Source: Adiantum capillus-veneris (taxonomy: Eukaryota > Streptophyta > Polypodiopsida > Polypodiales > Pteridaceae). From it: a DNA stretch of 64,000 nucleotides. Location: the NCBI GenBank assembly GCA_014529385.2, contig CM043944.1:72529884-72593883 (forward strand), read 5' to 3'. Positions 40,434-50,628 of the stretch are shown in pieces. Position 1 is the first letter of the stretch. Each line of letters starts with the position of its first letter. The notes under the pieces are model-generated. The model was given only the letters and a program-made list of their open reading frames with translations. It was not told where the DNA came from and did no database searches. The translations under genes and the position numbers were made by a program.

Positions 40434-42086
40434 CTATGCCTTCTCCATGACATTTGATGGGATCTTGATTGTTTCCGCAATTCTTCCACCCCTTGGAGTC
40501 CATGACCATACAATTGTATCAACACACTCCCAGCGCTTTGGGTCAGCAAGATTGCAGCACCAACTCTTTTTCCAACAATCCTCATACTGTTCTTGGATTG
40601 TGGGATTTCGTCTTTGATGTTTTGGTGCCCAATATTGAATCAGAACTTTCTTGTAGTTAGGAGATGATTTTTCTACATCAACGTTTGACTCTGCCACTCC
40701 TAGCCATATCGGATATTTAGGATCTGCGGGTCTCACAAGAACAAGAACCCCTTTTCTTACATCAATTTGAGGCCTAAAGGCCTCTTGTGGCCTTGCACTT
40801 TGAGGACCAACATAGTGATCATTCAATTCTTCATATCCTTGAAACTCATCTCTGTCTTCCTCTATATCTTGCATTCTATGACTCCCTATAGTCTTTGGCC
40901 AAAATGTTTTATATTCACCAATGTGTTTATTGGTTGGTTGCTCAAGCTCATTGATTATGTTTTGCCAATAAGTGATAACAGGCTCCATGTATTTTGTGGA
41001 GTCATGGTCCTTTCCCTTTAATAGAGAACATCTTTTCCAAAATTCAAGATATGACTTAATCCCTTGAATAACAAGCGGACTATCTCTCACATAGTCTGCT
41101 ATAGGTACCACATCTGGACAGCCTCTTGGTAATTTTGGTTTTCCCTGGTCATCTTTTTTCCACAACTCAATTCCCGACTCCTTTGGCATCCAATCGGGTG
41201 ATTTGGGATGAATTTTGTACTGCATTACTGGGACTTCACCTTGCATATAGAAACAAAATTGAAGTGGCTTAGAGTGTCCAACTAGAGCATCTTGTCCGTC
41301 ACACATGTACCCTTGCACAAAGGATTTAAAGTCGGGAACTTGTGTCATCAAAAATGGTGTTGGAGCTGAGCTTTCACATTTTTGAAAATGTTCCATCAGA
41401 TGTGGAAAAGTGAATGTCATTCCTGTTCGCAATCTTTCTGAGAACCTACTAGACATTGCATCTATGTCCTCATGTGTATGACCCACCATTAAGAATCCTA
41501 AATGCACGGTTTTGAAAACTCCTTTTGCTACTAACAAGGATAAGTATGCAAACAAATATCGATTTTTTTTCTCTCCTGCACAATTATCTAGCTGTAGCAA
41601 AAGATTCTCAGGTAATTTTTGAAATACAGGAGTGGATATGGTATCCACAACACATTGAGAGGAAGTTGATTGTTTGTGCACAATCTCTTCATTACATCCC
41701 TGGATGGCCAACGGTGGTGTCATTGTTAATGCATTCCTCTCACGCTCTTGCTTCATTTTGTTTTGGAGGTCTAGAGCTCTCCTTGAGTTCAATGCATTGA
41801 ATAACGCTACATTGTTGCGTGGCATACCGTCATGGCATAAATCTCCTTGTCCATGGTTTTCTGTTCTTTCCAGATTCTGTAAGCATAATGCAAGGGAACC
41901 AATTGTAGCATTGGGATCTGAAGGCCATAGACCATTAACTGAGAAGTGACCATACATTCCATGACCATGTCCATGTGTTATCATACCTGTTAATGATACT
42001 TGCAATTGATATGCATTCGCATAATCTTTTGAGTTCACGCGCAACCTAGGTATTGCTGTCTTTTTTTGATCCATTTTATCATGTAT
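40434..42086 (-). pseudogene. DUF7869-like transposon gene, 3' half
   Basis: 546 open codons from 42074, in fact continuing an upstream exon-like half at 53780-55368 that element C has split off. The frame contains LLQLDNCAGEKKNRYLFAYL and LMVGHTHEDIDAMSSRFSER, the signature I recall for DUF7869-type proteins of non-seed plants and animals, thought to be RNase H-like and transposon-derived. Asp in LDN and the H-x-D-x-D cluster are candidate active-site residues. The C-terminus has two Cys-rich turns (EDCWKKSWCCN) and ends ETIKIPSNVMEKA. This half has no internal stop over 1.6 kb, surprisingly well kept. Naming rests on memory of the motif. Confidence 0.65.
42083..42086. repeat. Target-site duplication of element C (left copy)
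   Basis: GTAT, repeated at 53776-53779. A 4-bp duplication is one short of the usual 5 bp for Ty3/gypsy. Removing C and one copy deletes 11693 bases and puts the two halves of the DUF7869-like gene back in one frame. Confidence 0.8.
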
Positions 42087-43682
42087 TGATAGCCGTTTCT
42101 TGGCTATTCAAAATTGTCATAGTGAGCTACCTCACCGTACAAAAATCACCTAAACACTATGGCTATTCTTACCTTTTCATTGTACATAGGCGTGTGTGAG
42201 TTAGGGGGCTTTTCCCATATCTTCTTAAAGCCCCAAGCTAGCTAGTCATTGGGCTAGTTGAGCCAAAAATAAAAAAATAAAAAAAAATATTATGGCCCAT
42301 TTGTGTGTAAATATTGCATTGTATATATGGCCTAAATTTAAGGGTTTTTATAATTATTTTTTTATTTTATTTAAATATTTATACTTAGGTGTGTGTTTTA
42401 TTAAACCTGTGTATGCCTTCTTTCATCCTCTTACACCATAAGCATATTTTTTGCCAATGTGTACATACTCTAACCTCATATTTATCTTTTATACAAATCA
42501 CCCTCACTCTTGTGAAAACAAAAATTGATTTCTACTCTCTTAGTCACATTTATTATATTATTTACTTGCATGCCTTTTCCTCTTTCACCCAAAATAATAC
42601 AAAGAGGGACCATATCATATGATTCCAATATCTTTCCATATCCATAATTTCTCCACATTTTTTTATTTTATTTTTTTCTCATTATTCTAACACCATGTGC
42701 TCATTGAGCTAAAATCCATGAATAGTCCATACACTAGTCCCACCATGTATATATTGCTTTATTCACCAATAATCCTCCTCCATGCATGTGTAAAGGGCAA
42801 CTTGTATGCTTTGTATTATAATATGACAAAGGAGGGGCTCACTCTTGGATGCATTGTACAAATTCAACAAAGGAGGGGGCCACTAAAATACTTTTGCAGG
42901 CATATAAAACAGGCTTTTTGGCACCCATCTCCACTCCGAATTTGGAGCGGTAGTCAAAAGAGAAAATCTGGAACAAAAACTGAATAATCACCTCAAAAAG
43001 TTTGGTAATTGTTGGATCAACCACCGGTGAGCTATGATTTTTTGAGTGGACCCGAGTCTGCCCACTTTTCTCATAAGTAGCCCATAGTCTTCTCTCACCT
43101 CTTTCCACACTTCTACACACGCACACACACACATTCCTCTCAATCCCTCACTCAATCCTGCACTGTACCTTCAATGGTTTCCCTCACCTTCTTCACCATT
43201 AACCTCCCCACTTACTCCCATAGCTCTCATATGAGCTCTCCATGTACATACACCATCTCTATGCCTCTCTCTATTATCTCCAAAGTATAATTCCATCTTA
43301 CCCCTTATATATATACATAAATTCAGCATGTGTACCATGCTTAACCTCTGCAAATCAAGAGATCTCATCAATGGAATTACCATTTTCATCGCGATAATCA
43401 ACCTTGGCCGCGGTGGCGTAAAGAAGAGAAGATGAAGAAGAAGATCGATAGTCATTTTGAGAACCTACACAAGTAAGTCAAAAACTTTTTCAAGTTTCAC
43501 CATCACAAGGATTTCCTCACTTCATTCAACCATCTTACTTCAACCATCCACCTCATTCTACTCATTGTCAATTCATCATTAAGTTTCTAGTGATTACTAA
43601 CACTAACCACTAACCTACTAGCACAAAATAGCCATTGACCTAACCATAAAAGACACCTCACCTCAAGACATGTGCATAGTAA

Positions 43683-43753
<71 letters not shown>

Positions 43754-44744
43754 CCTCCCTTTCCTTAAAACTCTACTTTCACCTTATCTACCATCAATAA
43801 TGCTCTCTTTTAATTTTTGATATTCAGAAAAAATCATGACCCTTATTTGTTAGCTTGAAAATTAGGATTTGCAATAATCTTAATGAGGGGTCTCCAACCT
43901 ATAAATAGGCCCCTCCCCTTCTTGTAAAATAACCTCCAAGATCTCACATAGCACCCCAACACTCTATGCGTGAGGAGAGACTTAGGTGTAGCAACCACTT
44001 TGTGAGCTTCACTCTTGGTGTGAGAGAAGATTTCAAGCTACACATTGCAAGTGAGAGAGCGTGAGTTCAAAATCTCAAAATCACTATTGTATATGTTCCT
44101 CCATCATCAATAAGTTGAGGTTTGGTGCATCAAAGGCGTGATTCGACGTTCAAATCTTCGTCCCTACATTTGTGCAATACGGTTTGGTGAATTCAAGGTG
44201 ACTTGTGTATTTTGATTTTTTATCGGTTGATCTTGATTTTAGAAAGTGTTTTAGTGTGTTTTTCATTTCCAATCTTGTGTCCATTGTAAGAGGGTATTGT
44301 GGTGAGAGGTCTCGCACACCCTAAGACAATGTGTGTGTGTTTTGGCAATGTTTAGCAATCACTAAGCATTGAGTGAGTTTTGTACAAGTTCTACGATAGC
44401 ATCATAACAAACCATCTCCATTTTCAAGTCACAAATAAGGTATTACGCAAGATCCTTTCCTCTCTAGAGCTCTTCCCTTTGCTCTAGATCTCTGGTCCAT
44501 TTTATTTGTGTCTTGTTGTGAGGTTGCTTGTGTGTGTTGTGTGGTGCATCTTCTTGGTGTGCCAAAATCTCTCTTGCGTCCTAGTTCGCTCTGTCACTAG
44601 GTGGTGCCCCTATCTTGTTTGGGTTGGGCTGTGGGTTGGTTGTTGTGTTGTGCTTGTGGTTTCCCTAGCCCCAATTGAGCAGCACGGGAGCCTTGAGGGG
44701 TGTTTAGAGGTCGCCTCTCTTGTTTCCCACCCCCGACCGCCTCA
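42087..44744 (+). repeat. Element C 5' LTR
   Basis: 2658 bp from TGATAGCCGT to GACCGCCTCA. A TATAAATAG box at 43900-43908 and a (CT)n tract at 43684-43750 are shared with the other LTR. Open frames inside it (for example minus 43171-43455) recur in the 3' LTR simply because the LTRs are copies. Confidence 0.92.
43900..43908 (+). promoter_or_regulatory. TATA box of element C LTR
   Basis: TATAAATAG followed by GC-rich and then CT-rich sequence, in the last third of the LTR, correctly oriented for element transcription. It is conserved at 52932-52940. Confidence 0.7.
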
Positions 44745-44748
44745 ATTT

Positions 44749-44766
44749 TGGTGCCCCCACGAAGGA
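44749..44766 (+). other. Element C primer-binding site
   Basis: TGGTGCCCCCACGAAGGA, four bases after the LTR. Same type as the B and D sites. Confidence 0.78.
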
Positions 44767-44820
44767 GGGCTTGTGTATGTTTTGTGTAGGTTCAATCTTT
44801 AGCATAGTCAAGTAGGTTGC

Positions 44821-45033
44821 ATGAATCACGAGAATTTGTATGATCCGTTCATTCCCATTGCAAGGCAAAAAGTGCACATAATTGTTAGTACTAAGTTACA
44901 ATTTCAACGAGTAATTCGTAGAATTTTGGGCCCTCGTAGGTTGGCCGAGATAAATGCTTCAGTAAATCCTTTTATTTTGCCTCTTATTCGGTACGACCTT
45001 AGTTTGGACGTCTACATTTTTGTTTTGTTTTAA
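44821..45033 (+). CDS. Conserved small ORF 1 upstream of element C gag
   Basis: 70 codons, intact, starting 54 bp after the primer site: MNHENLYDPFIPIARQKVHI, then FQRVIRRILGPRRLAEINAS and SLDVYIFVLF-stop. It aligns over its whole length with the next ORF (45055-45273) and with the B1 ORF at 23246-23464, including the position of the stop codon. Shared positions are F near residue 10, V-[HN]-I, [IV]-S-x-K, F-Q-[RQ], R-[RL]-x-E-I, P-[FV]-I-L-P-L-I and S-[LF]-D-V-x-I-F-[VI]-L. No Cys, no signal peptide. Function unknown. Confidence 0.65.
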   Translation: MNHENLYDPFIPIARQKVHIIVSTKLQFQRVIRRILGPRRLAEINASVNPFILPLIRYDLSLDVYIFVLF

Positions 45034-45054
45034 GAATTAGGTCATGCATAGACC

Positions 45055-45273
45055 ATGGATAATGGCCCAAGAATAGAGGTTTTTCCCTTCCATTTCACTC
45101 CACACATCAGAGTAAACATTGCAATTAGTAGAAAAATCCATTTTCAACAACGTATGGTGTTCATGTTTGATGCCCAAAGAGTAGGAGAAATTATCGCATC
45201 ACCAAACCCTGTCATCCTACCTCTTATTGATTATCATAGGTCATTTGATGTGAATATTTTTATTTTGTTGTAG
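45055..45273 (+). CDS. Conserved small ORF 2 upstream of element C gag
   Basis: 72 codons, intact, 21 bp after the end of the first small ORF and 67 bp before the gag ATG at 45341: MDNGPRIEVFPFHFTPHIRV, then ISRKIHFQQRMVFMFDAQRV and SFDVNIFILL-stop. It is closer to the B1 copy than to small ORF 1 (FQQ-x-x-V-F-M-F is shared with B1). A tandem gene duplication in C is the simplest reading. It may be translated from the genomic RNA ahead of Gag or mark an upstream regulatory ORF. Function unknown. Confidence 0.68.
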   Translation: MDNGPRIEVFPFHFTPHIRVNIAISRKIHFQQRMVFMFDAQRVGEIIASPNPVILPLIDYHRSFDVNIFILL

Positions 45274-45340
45274 AATAGATTGCAATTTAGAAAATATTAT
45301 TGAAAAAAACAAAAACGTGCGTCACTTTGGAATCAATTCA

Positions 45341-46024
45341 ATGGAGAGCCAACGCCAAATGTCTGGATATCCTCTTTTTTTTGGAGAGCCTGGAGAGGAT
45401 GCAGAATTATTTTTGGCGAATTTCAAGATGTCTTGCCGTATCAAGAGGATAGTAACTGATCAAGAACGTATAGAAATGTTTGAGGTGGTCCTTCGGAAAG
45501 ATGCTAGCACTTGGTTTGACTTTTTGCCTGAGGAAGTTAAGGGGAATTACACAGAAGTTTTGAATCGTTTCAACAAATACTTCTTTGATCCCCAAAACAC
45601 TCAAAAACTATGGCAAGACATTGTTTCTCATAAGCAAAAAGACTTAGATGACTACTACTTGTACAAGCAAGAGTTTCTACGTCTTTGGGCTGTATGGGTG
45701 AGAAATGTTGCTAACCCTCGTGATGGTGCAGAGTTCCTAAAGAAGGAGAGGTTCATAGCTGGACTCTTTCCTGACCTTAAGGTAAAAGTTGAGGCGGGTG
45801 CACCTGCTACCTTTTATGCAGCTCAAACTAGGGTTGCTGAGAAATATAGGAAACTCAAGTGCTTAAGGGGGGAGGTTCCAATAGAAGGTCTTAGACCCAA
45901 AGGTAAGTCACAAGCATCAACATCTAGGGAGCTTCCTGAGGTAACGGCGGAAGTGATTGATCGAGAAGTTAAACGAATCTTTAAGTAGCCTGTCAATTCA
46001 CCTTGCACAAGCTGTAGGTCCAAA
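45341..46024 (+). pseudogene. Element C gag, capsid-like part
   Basis: I choose MESQRQMSGYPLFFG at 45341 as start (an in-frame ATG at 45317 is also possible). The open frame to 45988 has GEDAELFLANFKMSCRIKRI, LRKDASTWFDFLPEEVKGNY, YYLYKQEFLRLWAVWVRN and KKERFIAGLFPDLKVKV, the typical retrotransposon Gag core that assembles the particle. It ends REVKRIFK-stop. The continuation overlaps in another frame from 45957, so one frameshift separates core and nucleocapsid. Confidence 0.9.
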
Positions 46025-46949
46025 AGGACAAGCAAAGAAGTCTGAAGAGCGAGATTCACGACCTAGGAGAGTCTTGCAATGTTGGAATTGCGGTGAGTCT
46101 AGACATGGGATGTATAATTGTCCTTGGCCCCGTGGGGATCCAGGGAGACCTAACTTGAATTACCCAGTGATGAATGTAGGTGAAGAAACTAGTCAGCAAC
46201 CACGGCTTCTACAAAGGCCAAATGGAGCAAGACCACCTCCACAAGGAGTGGAAGGAGTTCCACCTTTGCCAGACCCAAATGTGCATGTGGTAGAGGTGAC
46301 AAATTCAAGAGAGGTTGACATGGAAGCAAATGGCATTAAGCGTGCCCGAGGGAAAGGTAAGGAGAAAGAAGGAGTTACATCACAAAGTGAGCATGGACAA
46401 GAAAAGAAGGCAAAGGAGACCAAGGAAGCTAAGAGGACTCTACGTCATATCAACCTCCAAGACTTCCCTCTTGGACATGGTATGGCTCCATACAACTTGT
46501 TGGAAGACATGAGAGGTAAGGGTCCTGATATATCATGGCCACAAGTTAGGAGGGATTTAACAAAGGCAGTTAGCACTAGGAGAAAGGTAAAAGAGAGTGT
46601 GCATGTTGTAAAAATTTCACATGCTGAAATGAATCAGGATATTACACCTGTGCTAGATTGTTACATCAAACGAAGATTGGTTAGGAAAGGTCTAGTGGAT
46701 GGGGGTGCACAAATTTGCATCATGACAGAAGGACTCATGCAAAAACTAGGCATGCACATCCGTGAGACACCTGAAATTAAAGTCAAGATGGCAAACAATA
46801 GCAAGGCTAGGTGCGTAGGCATTTGTAAAAATGTTTTTGTGGAGGCCTTTGGCATTAAGAAGGTAGTGGATTTCTATGTCATGTCTACCAAAGGAAATGG
46901 TTACCCATTTATCCTAGGGAGACCATGGCTAATGAAAATGCGAGCTTAG
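45957..46949 (+). pseudogene. Element C nucleocapsid and protease
   Basis: 330 open codons. A zinc knuckle CWNCGESRHGMYNC (C-x2-C-x4-H-x4-C) lies near residues 42-55, then a Pro-rich and a Lys/Glu-rich linker (KRARGKGKEKEGV). The protease follows from about residue 220: RKGLVDGGAQICIMTEGLMQ has active site D-G-G instead of D-[ST]-G, and NGYPFILGRPWLMKMRA is the C-terminal end. Other plant Tat-like elements also show D-G-G, as I recall, so this is probably the functional state of the family and B1/B2 (D-C-R, D-R-G) are decayed forms. The frame stops at the end of the protease. Confidence 0.87.
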
Positions 46950-47191
46950 TAGGACTGAGAGAGTGGAGAGCTAATTTGCAGGAATGAGAATCAATAAAGG
47001 TTGTCTTTGACATGAAGGAGCAACGCCAAGAGGAGCTCCATGAAGAATCATCTCAAAGTGAGACGGAGGAAGGCTAGACCGATAGCGCTTTGGAAGGAGG
47101 AACTAGCGACAGCGTTACTGAAGAGGAGTCTTCCATCGAAGTCATGGGGGTAAGGTTTAAGCCAAACAACTAAGAGACCTCTTGCCCAGGT
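46950..47191 (+). other. Element C protease-RT linker
   Basis: About 240 bases of acidic, low-complexity coding remnant (Glu/Ser-rich in all fragments) with several stops. No domain. Confidence 0.55.
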
Positions 47192-48148
47192 TTGGAAGAG
47201 GTAGGTACTCAAGAGAACCAAAATGTGCAAGATGAAGGAATGTTAGAAGGTATGTTATCTACAACACTTACAACGGATGAAAGAGAGGAGTTCAAATGTG
47301 TGCTAAGGAAATTTCCGAGGGTTTTTGCTAAAGACTACACCGATGTGCGTGGAGTAGATGTTGTTCAACACAGAATTGAGTTGAAGCCAGAGGCCACACC
47401 TAAGGCTCAGAAGCTACGAAGGCTAGGAGTCATCAAGGAGAAGGCTTTACTCAAGGAGGTAAGAAAGCTTCTAGCAGCAGGTTTCATTTATCTAGTGGAG
47501 AATTCAGAGTGGGTCTCTCCCATTGTTGTCACTCCCAAGAAGAATGGAAAGTGGAGGGTGTGTGTGGATTACCGTCCACTCAATGAGGCAACAAAAAGAG
47601 ACCACTTTCCTCTCCCGTTTCAGGATGAGATACTAAATGAGGTAGCTGGGCATGAGAAGTACACTGTGTGTGATGGATACTCAGGCTACTTTCAAATAGG
47701 GATTGCATTGGAGGACCAATTGAAAACAACCTTTATCACTCCTTGGGGTTGTTATGCTTTTAGAGGCATGCCATTTGGCCTGACAAATGCTCCTGCAACT
47801 TTCCAACGCTTCATGAACATGGTATTTCAAGCATTCTTTGGAAAGTCCATTAGGGTTTTTATTGATGATTTTTGCATTTATAGCTCAAAATCATTGCATC
47901 TACAAAGGGTAGAAGAAGGTTTAAAGAAGCTCTACGACATGGGAGGTCAACTCAACACCGACAAGTGTCACATAGGTGAGGATGAAGTGATCTTGCTTGG
48001 TCACAAGGTTTCCTATAAAGGCATTGAGGTGGATCCTTCAAAGGCAAAGTCTCTTATTGAGCTCCCATCACCCAAGAATCTCAAAGAGGTCATCTCATTC
48101 ATTCAAAAGGTGAAGTATATGTCACGCTTTATTCACTTAGCTTCGTAG
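47192..48148 (+). pseudogene. Element C reverse transcriptase
   Basis: 318 open codons. Landmarks: FAKDYTDVRGVDVVQHRIEL (connector), SEWVSPIVVTPKKNGKWRVC, VCDGYSGYFQIGIALEDQLK, FRGMPFGLTNAPATFQRFMN, and the catalytic box VFIDDFCIYSS (F-I-D-D, both Asp kept). LLGHKVSYKGIEVDPSKAKS follows. It ends at a single in-frame TAG in HLAS-stop-LLHRL, after which the same frame continues. Apart from this stop the polymerase looks intact. Confidence 0.93.
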
Positions 48149-48700
48149 TTGCTTCATCGTTTGCAAAAGTTGACACAACAAGTAGAATTTGCATGGTCTG
48201 ATGAGCTTGAAGAGTACTTTTGTAACATTAAAGTAATTTTGTTAGAGCTACCAACACTCATGCCTCCTTGTTGGGAGAACACATTCTTTGTTAGCTCTAG
48301 TGTTGGGAAGGAAACGATTGGTGCAGTTTTATTAAACAAAATCCCCACAGTACCAGGATGCGACCCATCTACTTTGCTAGTAGGGTCATGAATGCTTTGG
48401 AGAGAGGCTACACAGAAGCAGAACTCATGATGCTTTCTCTCATGTTTACGGTGAGAAAGTTTAGATCCTACCTGCTACCAAAACCTTTTGTAATTCTCAC
48501 TGTAGAAAATTTATTCCCTTGGGTGTCATCTCAAATGAATCTTAGTACTAGGATCTCAAAGTGGATTATGGAGTTGCAAGATTTCGAATACTCTTTCAAG
48601 GTAGAAGATAGTGTGCGTGCACAATTGACAGGGATTCTCACTTATAGGGTACATGAGAAGGAAATTAAGGTGCCTCAAGTAAAAACCCTACCATTTCCAC
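48149..48700 (+). pseudogene. Element C ancestral RNase H
   Basis: The frame continues from the reverse transcriptase through FFVSSSVGKETIGAVLLNK, where the first Asp of Y-x-D-A-S is Ser, then shifts frame near 48350 and goes on with RPIYFASRVMNALERGYTEA, RKFRSYLLPKPFVILTVENL and YSFKVEDSVRAQLTGILTY. Catalytic residues are lost, as in B2, so the domain is probably structural. It passes directly into the second RNase H in the 48358-49635 frame. Confidence 0.83.
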
Positions 48701-49170
48701 CACCTAAAAGTATTCCTAATGCTTTACCCTTGTTCTTTGATGGAGCTTTTCAACGAGCCATAGGGAAAGCAGGGGGAGGGCTAGTGTTGCTCAACCCAAG
48801 TGGAGAGGTGGTCATGAAAGAGAAGGTCAATCTACCAGGTTCAACTAGCAACAATGAAGCAGAATATGACACACTACTTCATGGTTTGAAGATGTGCATT
48901 GGCCAAGGTATACAACGTCTCATGGTAAAAGGAGATGCACTTCTCATTGTGAAGCAAATTTTAGGCATTTGGGCATGCAAGAGTGAAAGCCTAAGAACAA
49001 AAGTTCATGCCATTCGTAGATTGTTTAATCAATTTGAAGAAGTGCAACTATATCATATTCCTAGGAAACAGAATGAAGATGCCGATTTACTTGCACAGCA
49101 AGTAGTTACATGTGTTGAGAAAGAAGTGCAGGTCATCATGGTGGCAGCAGTTGTCAAGCAATCGAGATAC
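48700..49170 (+). pseudogene. Element C second (Tat-type) RNase H
   Basis: Within the 425-codon frame 48358-49635. ALPLFFDGAFQRAIGKAGGG gives the first Asp, STSNNEAEYDTLLHGLKMCI the Glu, RLMVKGDALLIVKQILGIW the second Asp, and YHIPRKQNEDADLLAQQV the final Asp. All catalytic positions expected for an RNase H1-like fold are present. This domain is the hallmark of the plant Tat lineage and would do the RNA removal in this element. Continuous with integrase downstream. Confidence 0.87.
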
Positions 49171-50462
49171 CAAGGATTGGAGTCATTGTCTTCCATTATT
49201 GGCTACATTTTGGAGGGCGAGTTTCCACGAGACTTCACTAAAGCTCAAAAGAGGAGACTCATGAAGCAGGCAAGTTTCTATCTCTTCCTAGAAGGCTCCC
49301 TCTATCAAAGAGGGAAGGATCAAGTGTGTAGAAGAGTACCAACTATCAAGGAAATTCCAGCAATTCTAAAAGGTTTGCATGAAGAGGCATGTGGTGGTCA
49401 TTTTGCCCAAGAATTAACTATGAAGAAGATTTTGCTTGCGGGGTATGTTTGGCCAAGTTTGCATGTGGATGTTCAACATTGGTGTAAAAGCTGTCACAAT
49501 TGTCAGATAAATGGAAATAGAAGGTTGGTGCATGGCCCGAGGAAAATAGTGCTTGCAAATGGACCCTTTGAAAAGTGGGGCATTGATGCTATGGGTTCTT
49601 TGCCTAGGACAAAAATGGTCAAGTCTACATTCTAGTGGCTGTAGACTATATGACTAGGTGGGTGGAAGCACAAAGTGTGGCAAGGGTAAATGGGAAAACA
49701 GTGAGTAGGTTTGTCTACACTAATATTTGTTGTAGATTTGGCATACCTCTAGAGATTGTTTCGGATAATGGTCCGGGGTTCAAGAAGGGTTTACTCACAG
49801 AAGTTTGTGAAGAGCTTCACATTCTACATCGTCATAGCACACCATACTACCCACAGTCAAATGGTTTGGTGGAGAAGGATAACTGTGTCATTGCAGGCAT
49901 CCTTAGAAAGATGGTGAGAAACAAGACAAAGTTGTGGGATGAATTCTTGTATGGTGCCTTGTGGGCATATCGAACCACATATAGGGAAGCCACGGAGTTC
50001 ACACCATTTCACTTGGTCTATGGTCAAGAGGCTTTGCAGCCTATCGAGCTCAACATTCCAACAATGCGGCTTCATGGCAAAGGTTCACAAGATGATCAAG
50101 AGGTATGGATGGATCGACTTATTACGTTAGTGGAGCTTGAGTGGAAAAGAGAAGCAGCTTACGAGTGCTACAAGAGGAAAGCCACACAAACGAAAGAAAA
50201 GCTGGACAAGAAACTGAAGGACAAAGGCATAAAGGAAGGAGAGCTTGTGCTAAGGTGTGACAATCGACTTGACAATCGTTTTGATGCCAAGTTTGAAACT
50301 AGATGGCAAGGGCCATACATAGTCAAGAAGGCTTTCAATTCAAGTTACTATCAGCTTATGGACTTGAATGGTAAAGAGCACTCCAGAAAGGTAAACAGGT
50401 ATCGCTTGAAGCCCTATATGAGTCGCCTTCTACCAAAGGATCTACCAAAGATCTGTCCATAG
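49171..50462 (+). pseudogene. Element C integrase
   Basis: The N-terminal zinc region (LHEEACGGHFAQELTMKKIL and HWCKSCHNC) and the first catalytic Asp (FEKWGIDAMGSLP) are in the 48358-49635 frame. One frameshift near 49620 leads to the 275-codon frame 49635-50462 with IVSDNGPGFKKGLL (second Asp), YYPQSNGLVEKDN (Glu), FTPFHLVYGQEALQPIELN and RWQGPYIVKKAFNSSYYQL (C-terminal DNA-binding fold). The full D,D-E triad is present. No chromodomain. After the stop, about 150 bases lead to the polypurine tract. Confidence 0.92.
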
Positions 50463-50614
50463 GCCGCTGTCTCATGTAAGTATTGTTACATGAAGCATGA
50501 GTGTAACTCCAGCCAAAATTATGAGGGGCCAAACAATGAAGATCTCGTCAAGGACTCTGAAGCACTCTATTTGGAAAAGATTCTCTATGATGGTACATGA
50601 ATATACCATCATCC

Positions 50615-50628
50615 TGGGGGAGGGCTAA
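50615..50628 (+). other. Element C polypurine tract
   Basis: TGGGGGAGGG followed by CTAA and the 3' LTR. Confidence 0.85.

Noticed and set aside
42389-42622. Short plus-strand frames in the element C LTRs (42389-42622, 42697-42987, 51256-51471, 51702-51896)
   Set aside because: They are LTR copies without conserved codon structure; the repeats among them come from LTR identity and the 425-bp duplication.
43171-43455. 94-codon minus-strand ORF with an almost identical copy at 52164-52448
   Set aside because: The two copies lie in the two LTRs of element C, so similarity only reflects LTR duplication; the frame has no domain and overlaps the promoter region.
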